Shown: in pieces, positions 1-9,809 of the stretch | Layout of the letters: each line of letters begins with the position of its first letter | Numbering within the stretch: the stretch's first letter is position 1 | Assembly: GCF_002742385.2 (NCBI RefSeq) | Contig: NZ_MJBI02000001.1 | Location: forward strand, 62,001-126,000 | Length of the DNA stretch: 64,000 nucleotides | Source of the DNA: Macrococcoides goetzii | GTDB taxonomy: Bacteria; Bacillota; Bacilli; Staphylococcales; Staphylococcaceae | Direction: 5' to 3' | Notes under the pieces: generated by a model | The model's database searches: none | Seen by the model: the letters and a program-made list of their open reading frames with translations, nothing else | Told to the model about the DNA's origin: nothing | Translations under genes and position numbers: made by a program

Positions 1-1076
1 CAAACGCTTTATCAATTGATAATGTACCGTTAACGGTAAAGGTAAATCCTTTTAATAGCGCTAATAAATGTCTTAAGACTTTCTTTTTTGATATGATGAC
101 CATTTTCTTCAAGGTTAATTTCAGCACGTTCCAGTAGAAAATGTAAATAACGTTCCTGCACCAATCCTTTTAGACTATTTTTAATTGCTTTATCTTTATT
201 ATCATTTATGATTTTTTCGATGTGTTGTGTGAGTTGACCGATAGTCATTTCCGGAAATACATCAATCATCATCCGTATCTCTTGTTTCTTCTGGCTTTTT
301 TGCTCGTGATAAATAAATTGTGAACAGCGAAGTGCTGCTGGTCCTGATATTCCGAAATGTGTGAATAACATATCCATTTGATGGGTAATACGTACTTTAC
401 CATTTTTACGCAGTACACTTAATCCAATATTTTGCAGACTAAGCCCTTGTAATATCTTTGATTTTATAAATGGTTCACTTGATGTGATCGGTACTTCTGT
501 AGGAAATAGGTCGGTAATTGTATGTCCAGCTTGTTGTGCAAATACATAGCCATCTCCAGTAGAACCGGTATGAGGCACAGATTTACCGCCTGTAGCGATA
601 ACGACATTTTCTGAATATACAGGTATGTTGTCTGATAGCATCACACCTTTAATCTTATCTTCTTCTATTATTAAAGATTCAACCTTTGTCGTTGTTCGAA
701 CTTCCACCTTATTATTGATAAGTTGTTGTTTAAGCGCATTAACGACATCCTTTGCATTATTGGATACCGGAAACATACGACCATGATCTTCTTCTTTTAA
801 AGCGACGCCAAGATTTTCAAAATAATCGATAATCGCATAATTATCGAATGTATTAAATGCACTGTATAAAAACTTACCGTTACCAGGCAGATGTTTAATC
901 AGTTCTTCGTGTGTAACGTTATTCGTAACATTACAACGTCCACCACCAGATATTTGTAATTTACGACCCAGCTGATCTTTTTTATCGATAAGTAAGACTT
1001 TGTTATTATTTTCGCTCGCACTGATTGCAGCCATCAATCCACTAGGGCCACCACCTATGACAATTGTCTGATACAT
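1..1076 (-). pseudogene. HI0933/YtfP-family FAD-dependent oxidoreductase, frameshifted and cut by the window edge
   Basis: Flavoprotein of the HI0933-like (BaiN/YtfP) family. The N-terminus has the FAD-binding GGGPSGLMAA motif, followed by SGGGRCNVTN and ATGGKSVPHTGSTGDG, as usual for the family. The ATG at 1076 is chosen because GGAGG lies 8 bases upstream; the ORF extends 7 codons further without a better site. The open frame ends at base 30 after FISAIKRIYLYR. Reading one base later from about base 58 to base 1 gives LLKGFTFTVNGTLSIDKAF, which is the conserved continuation of the family. One extra base near 59 (or two missing) therefore breaks the gene. The enzyme's substrate is not known. 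A sequencing or assembly error is possible. Confidence 0.75.
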
Positions 1077-1233
1077 ATTTGATACCTCCATTTTCAATTA
1101 TTATACATTTTATTTATAGTAAAATATATGAATACAGTAGTTAAAAATTTATAAAGGTGGTATGATAATCTACATTGAAAATGGGTTTAATCAATTATGA
1201 AGCTTTTATTTTAAAAAAGATAGGGATGAAGTT

Positions 1234-2856
1234 ATGTCACAGAAAGATTCACTTGTCAGAAGTACATTCTTATTAACGGCAAGTATTTTTATTACCAAGA
1301 TTTTAGGGATACTTTATATTATTCCGTTCTATGCCATTATCGGTGGCGAAGAAAATTTAGCACCATATAATATGGCTTATCCACCATATGTAGTGATGCT
1401 TACTGTAGCTGCAGGTGGTATACCGTTAGCGGTAGCTAAATATGTTTCGAAGTATAATGCGATAGGTGCTTATAAAGTCAGCTATAAACTGTATAAGTCA
1501 TCATTATTAGTAATGGGTATCACTGGTTTCTTAGGCTTTGTTATTCTTTACTTTTTAAGTCCGATGATTGCTGAAGCATCACTTGCTGGTTCTGAAGGTA
1601 AATGGACTGTTGAAGATATTACCGAGATTATTCGCATCATCTCATTTGCAGTGTTGTTTATTCCTTTCTTAGCGACATGGCGCGGGATATTTCAAGGTTA
1701 TGATTCAATGGGACCAACAGCGGTGTCACAAGTTATTGAACAAATTGCACGTATTCTATTTTTACTAGGAGGTACGTTCGTTGTCCTTAACGTTATGAAT
1801 AAATCAATGCTACTGGCTAATGAGATTGCTGTGTTTGCAGCAGCGATCGGTGCGGTCGCTGCGATTCTAACACTTTGGTATTACTGGAGAAAGCGTAAAC
1901 CATTTATCGACAAGATGGTTGATTCCGATGATTCTAATACTGATGTAAGTTACGGTAGTATGTATAAAGAAATATTAAAGTACAGTATTCCATTCGTTAT
2001 CGTAAGTTTGTGTGTGCCGCTTTATACAACGATTGATCAGTTTACACATAACTATGCATTAGGTTTAGCAGGTGTGCCCGGAAAAATGAATGATATGCTC
2101 CTTACAATATTAAATACGACATCTAATAAACTTGTTATGATTCCGACTTCCCTTGCAGGAGGATTTGCGATTAGTCTTGTACCGTCAATTACAAGAACAC
2201 ATGCATCAGGCAAAATCAAAGAAATGCATCATCAGATTAAAACGACATTCGGTTTACTGATGTTTCTTACAGTGCCAGCTTCATTAGGTATTATGGTATT
2301 AGCTGCACCACTTTATACGGTATTTTACAGCTATAATCCAATTGCGAATAATATTCTATTTTATTATGCACCTGTAGGCATTTTACTTGCGCTTGTTTCT
2401 GTAACTGCTGCGATGATGCAGGGGATTGATAAACAAAATTTAACGGTTTATATCGTGCTTGCTGCGCTACTTGTTAAATTAGTGATTAATATTCCGTTAA
2501 TTATGGCATTCCATACAGTTGGCGCAGTACTTGCGACTGCGATTGCCATGACATTTAATATTGTTTGTAACTTATATGTGATTAAGAAATATGCGGGATT
2601 CCAGTATCGAACGACTGCCCGTCAAATGTTGATGATTACGTTATACAGCTTAATTATGGTACTAGTTGTACAAATCGTTTATGTCATTTTAATGCAATTC
2701 CTTACAGTATCCAATAAACTGGATGCACTTATCATTTTAGTGATTGGAGCAGTAGTGGGTGCTTTAGTCTATGCATCATTATCGATGAAATCACGTTTGG
2801 CCGATCAATTCTTCGGTTCACGTATCCAATCTTTAAGAAATAGGTTAACGCGATGA
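1234..2856 (+). CDS. murJ: MurJ/SpoVB-family lipid II flippase (YtgP-like)
   Basis: Polytopic membrane protein of 540 residues in the MOP flippase superfamily, predicted to move lipid-linked peptidoglycan precursor across the membrane. The sequence is nearly all hydrophobic segments (about 14), with the conserved early region LTASIFITKILGILYIIPFY and a basic loop around residue 215-225 (WRKRKPF). Length fits the family. ATG at 1234 follows GGGATG. The next gene overlaps its stop by 4 bases (ATGA), so the two are probably co-transcribed. MurJ function was assigned to the S. aureus homologue (SAV1754); its transfer here is by family and position. Confidence 0.88.
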   Translation: MSQKDSLVRSTFLLTASIFITKILGILYIIPFYAIIGGEENLAPYNMAYPPYVVMLTVAAGGIPLAVAKYVSKYNAIGAYKVSYKLYKSSLLVMGITGFLGFVILYFLSPMIAEASLAGSEGKWTVEDITEIIRIISFAVLFIPFLATWRGIFQGYDSMGPTAVSQVIEQIARILFLLGGTFVVLNVMNKSMLLANEIAVFAAAIGAVAAILTLWYYWRKRKPFIDKMVDSDDSNTDVSYGSMYKEILKYSIPFVIVSLCVPLYTTIDQFTHNYALGLAGVPGKMNDMLLTILNTTSNKLVMIPTSLAGGFAISLVPSITRTHASGKIKEMHHQIKTTFGLLMFLTVPASLGIMVLAAPLYTVFYSYNPIANNILFYYAPVGILLALVSVTAAMMQGIDKQNLTVYIVLAALLVKLVINIPLIMAFHTVGAVLATAIAMTFNIVCNLYVIKKYAGFQYRTTARQMLMITLYSLIMVLVVQIVYVILMQFLTVSNKLDALIILVIGAVVGALVYASLSMKSRLADQFFGSRIQSLRNRLTR

Positions 2857-3563
2857 GACTTGATAAATTTTTAAGTAACCATGGCGTAGGCTCACGAAAA
2901 GATGTTAAGGCATTACTCAAGAAAAAAGTGATTACGGTTAATGAGAAAGTTGTCACGAAATCAGATATTAAAATTAATCCGGAAACAGATATCATAAAGG
3001 TTCAAGGTGAGATGATTCACTTTGAACCCTTTATCTATCTTATGCTTAATAAACCGGCTGGCGTAGTTTCAAGCACACATGATAAAGATAAGACAGTCAT
3101 TGACCTTATTACAGGGCTGGAACATTATGACTTGCATCCTGTTGGCAGACTGGATAAGGATACAGAAGGATTGCTCATCATAACGAATGACGGTCAATTC
3201 TCACATGACGTGCTGAGTCCGAAGAAACATGTGAATAAAACGTATTTTGCCAATATTGACGGAATTGTCACGAATCAGACGGTGGAACAATTTGCTCAAG
3301 GCGTAACATTAGATGATGGCTATCATACAATGCCTGGTGATTTAACATGTCTCTCAGTCGATACGAATAATAATACAAGTGAAATAGAACTTGTAATTCA
3401 GGAAGGTAAGTTCCATCAAGTGAAAAGAATGTTTGAGGCAGTAAGTATGAAAGTAACTTATCTTAAACGTATTAAGATGGGTGATTTGTCTTTAGATAGT
3501 AGCTTAAAGCCCGGTGAATATAAGAAATTGATGCAAAATGAAATTAATTTAGTAAGAAAATGA
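2853..3563 (+). CDS. RsuA/RluB-family rRNA pseudouridine synthase
   Basis: Pseudouridine synthase of 236 residues. An N-terminal S4 RNA-binding domain (MRLDKFLSNHGVGSRKDVK, residues 1-60) is followed by the catalytic domain, with NKPAGVVSS and the active-site motif GRLDKDTEGLLIITNDG (catalytic Asp in RLD). This is the RsuA type that modifies 16S rRNA near position 516; RluB/E-type 23S specificity cannot be excluded from sequence. The ATG overlaps the end of murJ as ATGA, indicating translational coupling. Confidence 0.88.
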   Translation: MRLDKFLSNHGVGSRKDVKALLKKKVITVNEKVVTKSDIKINPETDIIKVQGEMIHFEPFIYLMLNKPAGVVSSTHDKDKTVIDLITGLEHYDLHPVGRLDKDTEGLLIITNDGQFSHDVLSPKKHVNKTYFANIDGIVTNQTVEQFAQGVTLDDGYHTMPGDLTCLSVDTNNNTSEIELVIQEGKFHQVKRMFEAVSMKVTYLKRIKMGDLSLDSSLKPGEYKKLMQNEINLVRK

Positions 3564-3631
3564 TGATTAATGTTTAGACCGTTACACCTTGGGTATAATT
3601 ACAGTACAAATCAAAAGAAGAGGTGTTTAAC

Positions 3632-4078
3632 ATGGCTAACAACAATCAAACAGGTTTATTAAAAGCAGCATTAGTTATTGGTGGTACTGCAGTAGCAGCA
3701 TTCCTTTCAAAAAAAGAAAACAGAGATAAAGTATTAGAAGAATACAACAAAGCGAAACAAGATCCTAAAGGTTATGCAGATAACGCTAAAGGCAAAGCTG
3801 CTAACTTACAACAAGTAGCAAAAGAAGAAATCAACAAAGCAAAAGAGGATCCAAATGCTTACAAAGCAAACTTAACTTCTAAAGTTGAAGAAAAAGTTGC
3901 TCCATTAAAAGAAAAAGCGGCACCATTAGCTGATAAATTAACTAAAAAAGATGTTACTGTTGAAGAAGAAAAACAAAACTTTGACGACGAAGGTGGAGCA
4001 AACAACATCCATGTCGTAACAGACAAAGAAGTTGCTGAAAAAAATCCTAATGCAGTATCTAAAGACGAATTAAAATAA
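3632..4078 (+). CDS. YtxH-domain protein
   Basis: Small protein of 148 residues. The N-terminus holds one hydrophobic segment (LLKAALVIGGTAVAAFL) and then a long, lysine- and alanine-rich helical region with repeated KAKEDP-type units (AKQDPKGYADNAKGKAANL, AKEDPNAYKANL), likely coiled coil. This is the YtxH family of membrane-anchored, stress-linked proteins of unknown role. The ATG at 3632 is preferred over the upstream in-frame GTG at 3623 because AGAGGTG is correctly spaced before it. A second YtxH gene lies at 22025. Confidence 0.75.
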   Translation: MANNNQTGLLKAALVIGGTAVAAFLSKKENRDKVLEEYNKAKQDPKGYADNAKGKAANLQQVAKEEINKAKEDPNAYKANLTSKVEEKVAPLKEKAAPLADKLTKKDVTVEEEKQNFDDEGGANNIHVVTDKEVAEKNPNAVSKDELK

Positions 4079-4090
4079 TAATGCTATAAA

Positions 4091-4115
4091 AGTCAGCGTA
4101 TGCTGGCTTTTTTTA
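4091..4115 (+). terminator. Terminator after the YtxH-domain gene
   Basis: Seven-pair hairpin AGTCAGC/GCTGGCT with a 4-base loop, followed by a run of seven T. Confidence 0.75.
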
Positions 4116-4199
4116 TTTTGATAAATTTTACGATTATTATTTTGAATTCCTTTATGTATCATGTAATATAGGAATATACAAGCAATAGGAGGAATCATT

Positions 4200-5612
4200 A
4201 TGTGGAGAGAAAAAGTTGCACAATATGAAGATAAAATTATTGAAGACCTTACAGGTTTATTAAATATAGAAAGTGTTCGTGATGATAGTTTAGCTGATAG
4301 TGAAAACCCTGTTGGACCTGGCCCACGAAAAGCTTTAGATTATATGTATGAATTAGCACAACGTGATGGATACGAGACGGTTGATATCGATCATATAGCC
4401 GGACGTATCGAAGCAGGTAATGGTGATGATATTTTCGGTATATTATGTCACGTTGACGTAGTACCTGCAGGTAGTGGATGGGAAAGTAATCCATTTGAGG
4501 CTGTCGTAACTGAAGATAAAATTATTGCACGTGGTACTTTAGATGACAAAGGACCTACAATTGCAGCGTATTATGCAATTAAAATTTTAGATGACATGAA
4601 GGTAGACTGGAAGAAACGCATCCATATCATTATCGGTACTGATGAAGAATCAGGATGGAAATGTACGGATCGTTATTTCGAAACTGAACCGATGCCTGAT
4701 TTAGGTATTGCACCGGATGCAGATTTCCCGTTAATTCACGGCGAAAAAGGTATCACAACATTTGATATTATTCAAAATAGTGATGAAGAAAGCGAAACAG
4801 CACCAGAAGTGGAATTAAAGGCATTTAAAGCTGGTGAAAGATACAATATGGTCCCGGATTTTGCAGAAGCAAAAATCGAAGTTAAAGAAAAGATGGATGC
4901 AGTTATTCAAGCTTTCGAAGGATATTTATTAAACAACAAATTAACTGGAAAACAATTCGTAGAGAACGGTCAGATTTCACTTCAAATTGAAGGAAAGTCA
5001 GTTCATGGTATGGAACCATTTAAAGGTGTGAACGCCGGTCTATATCTTGTTAATTTCTTAAATACATTAGATCTAGATAAGAAAGCAAAGTCATTCGTTA
5101 ATTTTGGTGATACATATCTATTTGACTCTCACTTTGGTGAGAAGCTAGGTATGGCTTATGAAACTGAAGAAATGGGTCAGTTAACTACAAACTATGGTGT
5201 GATTAGTTATACAGACGTTGACGGCGGACATTATGGTGTAAACTTACGCTATCCAAATGGCTTTGATTTCGAAACTGAAATTAAGAAATTCGAAGAACAG
5301 ATTGCTAAAGATGGCTTTGAAATTGAAGTTGAAACGCATCAGGTGCCTCACTATGTCGATAAAAATGATCCATTCGTTCAAAAGTTATTATCAGCTTACC
5401 GTAACCAAACAGGTGATATGACTGAACCGTATACTATCGGTGGTGGTACATATGCCCGTAACCTGGAAAAAGGTGTAGCATTTGGTGCGATGTTTAAGGA
5501 GTCAGAAGATTTAATGCACCAAAAAAATGAATATATCAGCAAGAAACAATTATTTGATGCGACAGCAATTTATTTAGAAGCAATCCACTCTGTATGTGTA
5601 GAAGGTGAGTAA
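4200..5612 (+). CDS. pepV: Dipeptidase PepV (M20 family)
   Basis: Cytoplasmic zinc dipeptidase of 470 residues, the usual PepV length. Metal and catalytic residues are visible: HVDVVPAG (His84, Asp86), RGTLDDKGP (Asp115), GTDEESG (Glu149/Glu150) and the APDADFP segment (Asp173). The lid domain occupies roughly residues 190-380. It releases amino acids from dipeptides. AGGAGG precedes the ATG. Only one base separates its stop from the dat start, an arrangement shared with S. aureus pepV-dat, so translation of dat probably depends on pepV. Confidence 0.93.
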   Translation: MWREKVAQYEDKIIEDLTGLLNIESVRDDSLADSENPVGPGPRKALDYMYELAQRDGYETVDIDHIAGRIEAGNGDDIFGILCHVDVVPAGSGWESNPFEAVVTEDKIIARGTLDDKGPTIAAYYAIKILDDMKVDWKKRIHIIIGTDEESGWKCTDRYFETEPMPDLGIAPDADFPLIHGEKGITTFDIIQNSDEESETAPEVELKAFKAGERYNMVPDFAEAKIEVKEKMDAVIQAFEGYLLNNKLTGKQFVENGQISLQIEGKSVHGMEPFKGVNAGLYLVNFLNTLDLDKKAKSFVNFGDTYLFDSHFGEKLGMAYETEEMGQLTTNYGVISYTDVDGGHYGVNLRYPNGFDFETEIKKFEEQIAKDGFEIEVETHQVPHYVDKNDPFVQKLLSAYRNQTGDMTEPYTIGGGTYARNLEKGVAFGAMFKESEDLMHQKNEYISKKQLFDATAIYLEAIHSVCVEGE

Positions 5613-5613
5613 A

Positions 5614-6453
5614 ATGGTAATTTTTATTAACGGCAGTTATGTGTCTGATGACACGAAAATCAGTTACAACGATCGTGGCATCCAGTTTGGTGATGGTGTA
5701 TATGAGGTCGTGCGAGTATACCACAGCACTTTATTTACAGCCACTGAACATTTCGAACGACTTGTGCGAAGTGCAAATGAAATAGAAATAACAAGTCCCT
5801 ATTCTGTTGAGGAATATATCGAAATTTGTAATCAGCTTATCAAGGAAAATGAAATAGATAACGGTACAATTTATGTTCAGTTAACACGAGGAGATGCAGT
5901 TAGAAATCATACGTATCCAACAGATACACAACCGAATATATTACTTTATACCAATACTGCAGAACGTCCGATGCAAGATCTTCAGCAAGGTGTTAAAGCG
6001 ATTACGACTGAGGATATTCGATGGTTGCGTTGTGATATCAAAAGTTTAAATTTACTTGGTAACATTATGAATAAACAAAAAGCGGTAACCAATGGTGCAA
6101 AAGAAGCGATCCAAATACGTAACGGTATTGTTACAGAAGGCGCATCAAGTAATATATTCATCGTTAAAGATGATAAAATCATTACGCATCCTGCAAATAA
6201 TTTCATCTTAAACGGTATTACACGTCGTGTCATTAAACAAATTGCAGATGCTGAAGGTATTGCTTTTGAAGAATTTACATTTGATGAGAAAGTGTTAAAG
6301 GATGCGGATGAAGTATTCTTGACGAGTACAACACAGGAAGTAATGCCGATTACTGAGATTGATGGTGAGAATGTTAATCAGGGTCAGGTTGGTCCGATTA
6401 CGAAGCGTCTGCAAAGCAAGTTTGATGAGCATATTATCACAAATCACGCCTAA
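5614..6453 (+). CDS. dat: D-amino acid (D-alanine) aminotransferase
   Basis: Fold-type IV PLP transaminase of 279 residues interconverting D-alanine and D-glutamate, both needed for peptidoglycan. Family signatures include YNDRGIQFGDGVYE near the N-terminus and RWLRCDIKSLNLLGN with the PLP lysine at residue 143, then EGASSNIF. ATG at 5614 is chosen: the pepV end (GAAGGTGA) acts as its ribosome-binding site, and MVIFINGSYVSDD aligns with the S. aureus start as I recall it. An in-frame GTG at 5605 lies inside pepV. Confidence 0.92.
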   Translation: MVIFINGSYVSDDTKISYNDRGIQFGDGVYEVVRVYHSTLFTATEHFERLVRSANEIEITSPYSVEEYIEICNQLIKENEIDNGTIYVQLTRGDAVRNHTYPTDTQPNILLYTNTAERPMQDLQQGVKAITTEDIRWLRCDIKSLNLLGNIMNKQKAVTNGAKEAIQIRNGIVTEGASSNIFIVKDDKIITHPANNFILNGITRRVIKQIADAEGIAFEEFTFDEKVLKDADEVFLTSTTQEVMPITEIDGENVNQGQVGPITKRLQSKFDEHIITNHA

Positions 6454-6581
6454 AAGGCATCATATTACACAATGAATTACATTTGAACATATATTCAGTA
6501 CGCTTAAAAAAGTTTGACTTGAATATTTTTATAAAAGGTTATAAAATTTAAATAAGTCGTTAAAACGTTCGAACTAAAAAT

Positions 6582-6618
6582 AAGGCAAGAGATTATTTCT
6601 CATTGCCTTTTCTTTTTT
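6582..6618 (+). terminator. Terminator after dat
   Basis: GGCAAGAGA pairs with TCTCATTGCC (one bulge), followed by a T-rich tract. It closes the pepV-dat unit. The preceding 130 bases are AT-rich with no gene. Confidence 0.7.
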
Positions 6619-6636
6619 CTACTGTGGGAGGTGAAC

Positions 6637-7431
6637 ATGTTGGAACATTTCTATCAGCTTGGTTGGACATTAGATTCCGCTGGTGGCGCTTCTGGAGAGG
6701 CATATATGGCAGAGCAGGATGGCCGCAAATTATTTCTTAAAAGAAATTCTTCGCCATTCTTAGCAGCGTTATCTGCTGAGGGTATCGTACCTAAGCTCGT
6801 ATGGACAAAACGTATTGAAACGGGCGAGGTCGTTACCGCTCAACATTGGAAGAATGGAAGATCATTGACACACGAAGAAATGGGTTCCAAGCGTGTTGCG
6901 AAACTCCTCAGAAAAATTCATCGCTCTAAACCTTTACTTAATATGTTAAAACGTTTAGAAATGAAACCGATGTATCCTCACATCTTACTTAAGAAAATTA
7001 ATAGTTCTCTTTCACGCAATGTATTAGCACATCATACGGTTAGAAAAGCTTTAATTTACTTAGAAGAACATATGCCTAATCTAGATAGTCAGTTTTATAC
7101 AGTCTGTCATGGCGATGTGAATCATAATAACTGGTTACTTTCAGATCAGGATGAACTGTTTATTGTTGACTGGGAAGGTGCAATGATTGCAGATCCTGCG
7201 ATTGATATTGGTATGATTTTATATACTTATAGCAAAGAAGTTGACTGGGAAGCGTGGCTTGCTGATTACGGTATTAACTATACAATCGATTTAGAGAAAC
7301 GTATGAAATGGTATACGATTATACAGGCGATTGCGATGGTAGAGTGGTATGAGGAGAAGAGTCGTTACCACGATATGAACGAATGGTTGAAGTTTTTAGA
7401 TGAAGTTTTAACACAGAATAGATTTATTTAA
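6637..7431 (+). CDS. Aminoglycoside phosphotransferase/choline kinase-fold protein (YtmP-like)
   Basis: Protein of 264 residues with a kinase-like fold. The catalytic loop is CHGDVNHNNWLL and the metal-binding motif is IVDWEGAMIADPAIDIG, both of the APH/choline-kinase family. The substrate is unknown; B. subtilis YtmP, next to trmB as here, is the nearest match I recognise. ATG at 6637 follows GGGAGGTG with ideal spacing. Stop and trmB start are 13 bases apart, so the pair probably forms an operon. Antibiotic modification should not be assumed from the fold. Confidence 0.8.
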   Translation: MLEHFYQLGWTLDSAGGASGEAYMAEQDGRKLFLKRNSSPFLAALSAEGIVPKLVWTKRIETGEVVTAQHWKNGRSLTHEEMGSKRVAKLLRKIHRSKPLLNMLKRLEMKPMYPHILLKKINSSLSRNVLAHHTVRKALIYLEEHMPNLDSQFYTVCHGDVNHNNWLLSDQDELFIVDWEGAMIADPAIDIGMILYTYSKEVDWEAWLADYGINYTIDLEKRMKWYTIIQAIAMVEWYEEKSRYHDMNEWLKFLDEVLTQNRFI

Positions 7432-7444
7432 AGGAGTAACATAC

Positions 7445-8080
7445 ATGAGAATGCGTAATAAACCGTGGGCAGAAGATTATCTGCTTGAACATCGTGATAT
7501 TGTAAGTATCGACCTGTCACAAAAAGACAATATCACATCATGGTTTGAAAAAGTTCAGCCGATTCATATAGAAGTCGGAAGCGGTATGGGTAGATTTATT
7601 ACTGAGATGGCAAAAGCAAATCCAGCAATCAATTATATCGGTATTGAACGAGATAAGAATGTAATGATTCGTATTGTAGAAAAAGCGATAGAGCAGGATA
7701 TTAAAAACTTACGATTATTGACAGTTGATGCTGAGAAGCTGACTGAAATATTTAATCCTGGAGAAATTGACCGCATCTATTTAAACTTTTCAGATCCATG
7801 GCCGAAGACACGACATGCCAAACGTCGTTTAACACATGCTAATTTCTTATCAGTTTATAAGATGATTCTGAAAGATGATGGTGAAATTCACTTCAAGACA
7901 GATAATCAAGGTCTGTTCGAATTTTCTATTGAAAGTATGAGTCAGTTTGGAATGAAACTTAAAAATATTAATTTAAATCTGCATGACAATGAACCTGCAG
8001 ATAATATTAAGACAGAGTACGAAGAGAAATTTTCTGCTAAAGGTTTTAGAATCAACCGACTTGAAGCAAGTTTTAAATAA
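7445..8080 (+). CDS. trmB: tRNA (guanine-N7-)-methyltransferase
   Basis: Class I SAM methyltransferase of 211 residues that forms m7G46 in tRNA. Visible motifs: EVGSGMGRFI (SAM binding, about residues 38-47), NYIGIERD, and the diagnostic NFSDPWPKTRHAKRRL. Length fits TrmB. AAGGAG precedes the ATG. It follows the YtmP-like kinase gene. Confidence 0.95.
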   Translation: MRMRNKPWAEDYLLEHRDIVSIDLSQKDNITSWFEKVQPIHIEVGSGMGRFITEMAKANPAINYIGIERDKNVMIRIVEKAIEQDIKNLRLLTVDAEKLTEIFNPGEIDRIYLNFSDPWPKTRHAKRRLTHANFLSVYKMILKDDGEIHFKTDNQGLFEFSIESMSQFGMKLKNINLNLHDNEPADNIKTEYEEKFSAKGFRINRLEASFK

Positions 8081-8100
8081 CAATTGAAGCAAATTTACAT

Positions 8101-8133
8101 GGTGAGACATAATAAGTGTCTCATCTTTTTTTT
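8101..8133 (+). terminator. Terminator after trmB
   Basis: GGTGAGACA pairs with TGTCTCATC across a 7-base loop, then eight T. Confidence 0.8.
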
Positions 8134-8191
8134 ATGCTTTATTTAGTGTAGACTGGATATATTGAGAGAATTTTCTGAACTGGAGGAAGCT

Positions 8192-9394
8192 ATGTATAAC
8201 TTTAATGAAAATGTTAACCGATTAAATACGAATGCAGTTCAAACTGAAATGATTCCTTTAATCTATCAACGAAGAGATTTAATGCCTTTCTGGATAGCAG
8301 ATATGGATATTAAAACGCCGGAAAAGATTACAAAGTCTATTGCTAATCGCCTGGAACACGGAATTTTCGGATATACGAACTGGAAAAATGACGCTTTCTA
8401 TACGCCGGTTAAACAATGGTATAGTAACCGATTTAATACAAATATTCTTAAACAAGATCTCTTTTATTCACCATCAGTGCTTTTTACTGTGACAGAAGCG
8501 ATACGTATCCTGACTAATGAAGGTGATGGTGTGATCCTTAATACGCCTTCCTATAACAACTTTATCAATCTGATTAACGGTAATAAACGTATGATTGTTG
8601 AAAGTGAACTTTACTTTGATGGCTACGAATACACGATGGACTTTGTACAGTTTGAATATCTGTGTCAGATGCCTCAAAACAAAGTGTTCTTATTATGCAA
8701 TCCACATAACCCGACAGGTAAAGTGTTTTCTGAGCAGGAACTTTTAAAGATTATTGAAATCTGTAAGAAATATAATGTGTATATCATTGCTGATGAAATT
8801 CATATGGATTTTGTGCGTCGCGGTCAACATGAAACACTTGCAAAATATATGCATGACTATGAGCAGATGTTAGTGACGACATGTTTAGGTAAGACATTTA
8901 ATATTTCTGGTATTCCGCATGCCTACTTTATAACAAAAGATAAATATATGCGCGAGACAATTAATACGAAAGTGATGTCTGTGTATGGTTTAGCGGCAGT
9001 AAATTTAGTTGCCTTAACTGTTATTCAAACAGCTTACTTAGATTGTGGCGACTGGGTCGATGCACTTAATCAGCATATCGATAATAATATGACACTCGTA
9101 GAAGACTACATTGCAGATCACCTGTCGGATTGTTTATTTTTCCAGAAGCCGGATGCTACTTTTTTAGCATGGATTAATTTCGAGAAAAGCGGATTTAGTG
9201 AAATGGAAGTACAGGATGCTTTACAGAATGTTGGTAAAATTGCGACAGGTATCGGTAATACTTACGAATTATCGGCAAGTACACATTTTAGATTTAATGT
9301 CGCTTGTAGTGAAGATAAATTATTAGAAGGTCTTGAACGTATAAAAAAATCATTCGACTATTTAAAAACAACAAAAGAAAAAGAAGCACAATAA
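8192..9394 (+). CDS. MalY/PatB-family PLP aminotransferase, putative C-S lyase
   Basis: Fold-type I PLP enzyme of 400 residues. MPFWIADMD near the N-terminus, CNPHNPTGKVFSEQEL and ADEIHMDFV are typical of the MalY/PatB cystathionine beta-lyase group. The PLP lysine lies in CLGKTFNISG. It probably cleaves cystathionine or cysteine conjugates; a plain transaminase role cannot be ruled out. ATG at 8192 is chosen because GGAGG sits 6 bases before it. The gene appears monocistronic, lying between a terminator and a convergent gene. Confidence 0.82.
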   Translation: MYNFNENVNRLNTNAVQTEMIPLIYQRRDLMPFWIADMDIKTPEKITKSIANRLEHGIFGYTNWKNDAFYTPVKQWYSNRFNTNILKQDLFYSPSVLFTVTEAIRILTNEGDGVILNTPSYNNFINLINGNKRMIVESELYFDGYEYTMDFVQFEYLCQMPQNKVFLLCNPHNPTGKVFSEQELLKIIEICKKYNVYIIADEIHMDFVRRGQHETLAKYMHDYEQMLVTTCLGKTFNISGIPHAYFITKDKYMRETINTKVMSVYGLAAVNLVALTVIQTAYLDCGDWVDALNQHIDNNMTLVEDYIADHLSDCLFFQKPDATFLAWINFEKSGFSEMEVQDALQNVGKIATGIGNTYELSASTHFRFNVACSEDKLLEGLERIKKSFDYLKTTKEKEAQ

Positions 9395-9431
9395 ATGTCG
9401 TGCTTCAAATTCATCTTTATATTCAATTAAT

Positions 9432-9716
9432 TTATATCTCAATTGTGTCGATGAGTTCACCGGTATAGGCATCGACTGTAAATTCGTAATCTTTATCCTG
9501 TGTATTAATGATACCACGATAAATGTGAGAAATCTGACCAAACTTTTCCTGTTTTTCTGGCTCATATACGATAGCTGAACCTGTGACGTGATCGAAGTTT
9601 GTCAGCACTTGTTGTAGCAGCGTTTCTGGGTGCTGCATCGTCATATGATGACGAAGTTGATAAGCGATAATACCAGTGACTACAATAACGGGAATGATGA
9701 TTTGATATTTTTTCAT
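9432..9716 (-). CDS. PepSY-domain small membrane-anchored protein
   Basis: 94-residue protein: an N-terminal hydrophobic anchor or signal (YQIIIPVIVVTGIIAY), then a PepSY-like domain with HPETLLQQVLTNF and the ending YEFTVDAYTGELIDTIEI (the VDAYTGE pattern is typical). Such domains often restrain peptidases, and an M42 peptidase gene starts divergently 94 bases away; a link is only suggested. ATG at 9716 (MKKYQI) is preferred over in-frame ATGs upstream because AGAGGA lies before it. Confidence 0.72.
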   Translation of the reverse strand: MKKYQIIIPVIVVTGIIAYQLRHHMTMQHPETLLQQVLTNFDHVTGSAIVYEPEKQEKFGQISHIYRGIINTQDKDYEFTVDAYTGELIDTIEI

Positions 9717-9809
9717 AGTTAAAAGTCCTCTCATCAATAAATTTGAATGCATTGCGTATAACTTTTAGGTTAACGATTTGATTATATTCTACCATAAGGA
9801 GCAAAAAAC

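Noticed and set aside
40-80. Programmed ribosomal frameshift in the flavoprotein gene
   Set aside because: No slippery heptamer or downstream structure is visible, and the family is not known to use recoding; an indel is simpler.
6637-7431. Antibiotic-resistance phosphotransferase
   Set aside because: The fold is shared, but the gene is the conserved trmB neighbour of the YtmP type in a core region; no resistance subfamily motif is recognised.
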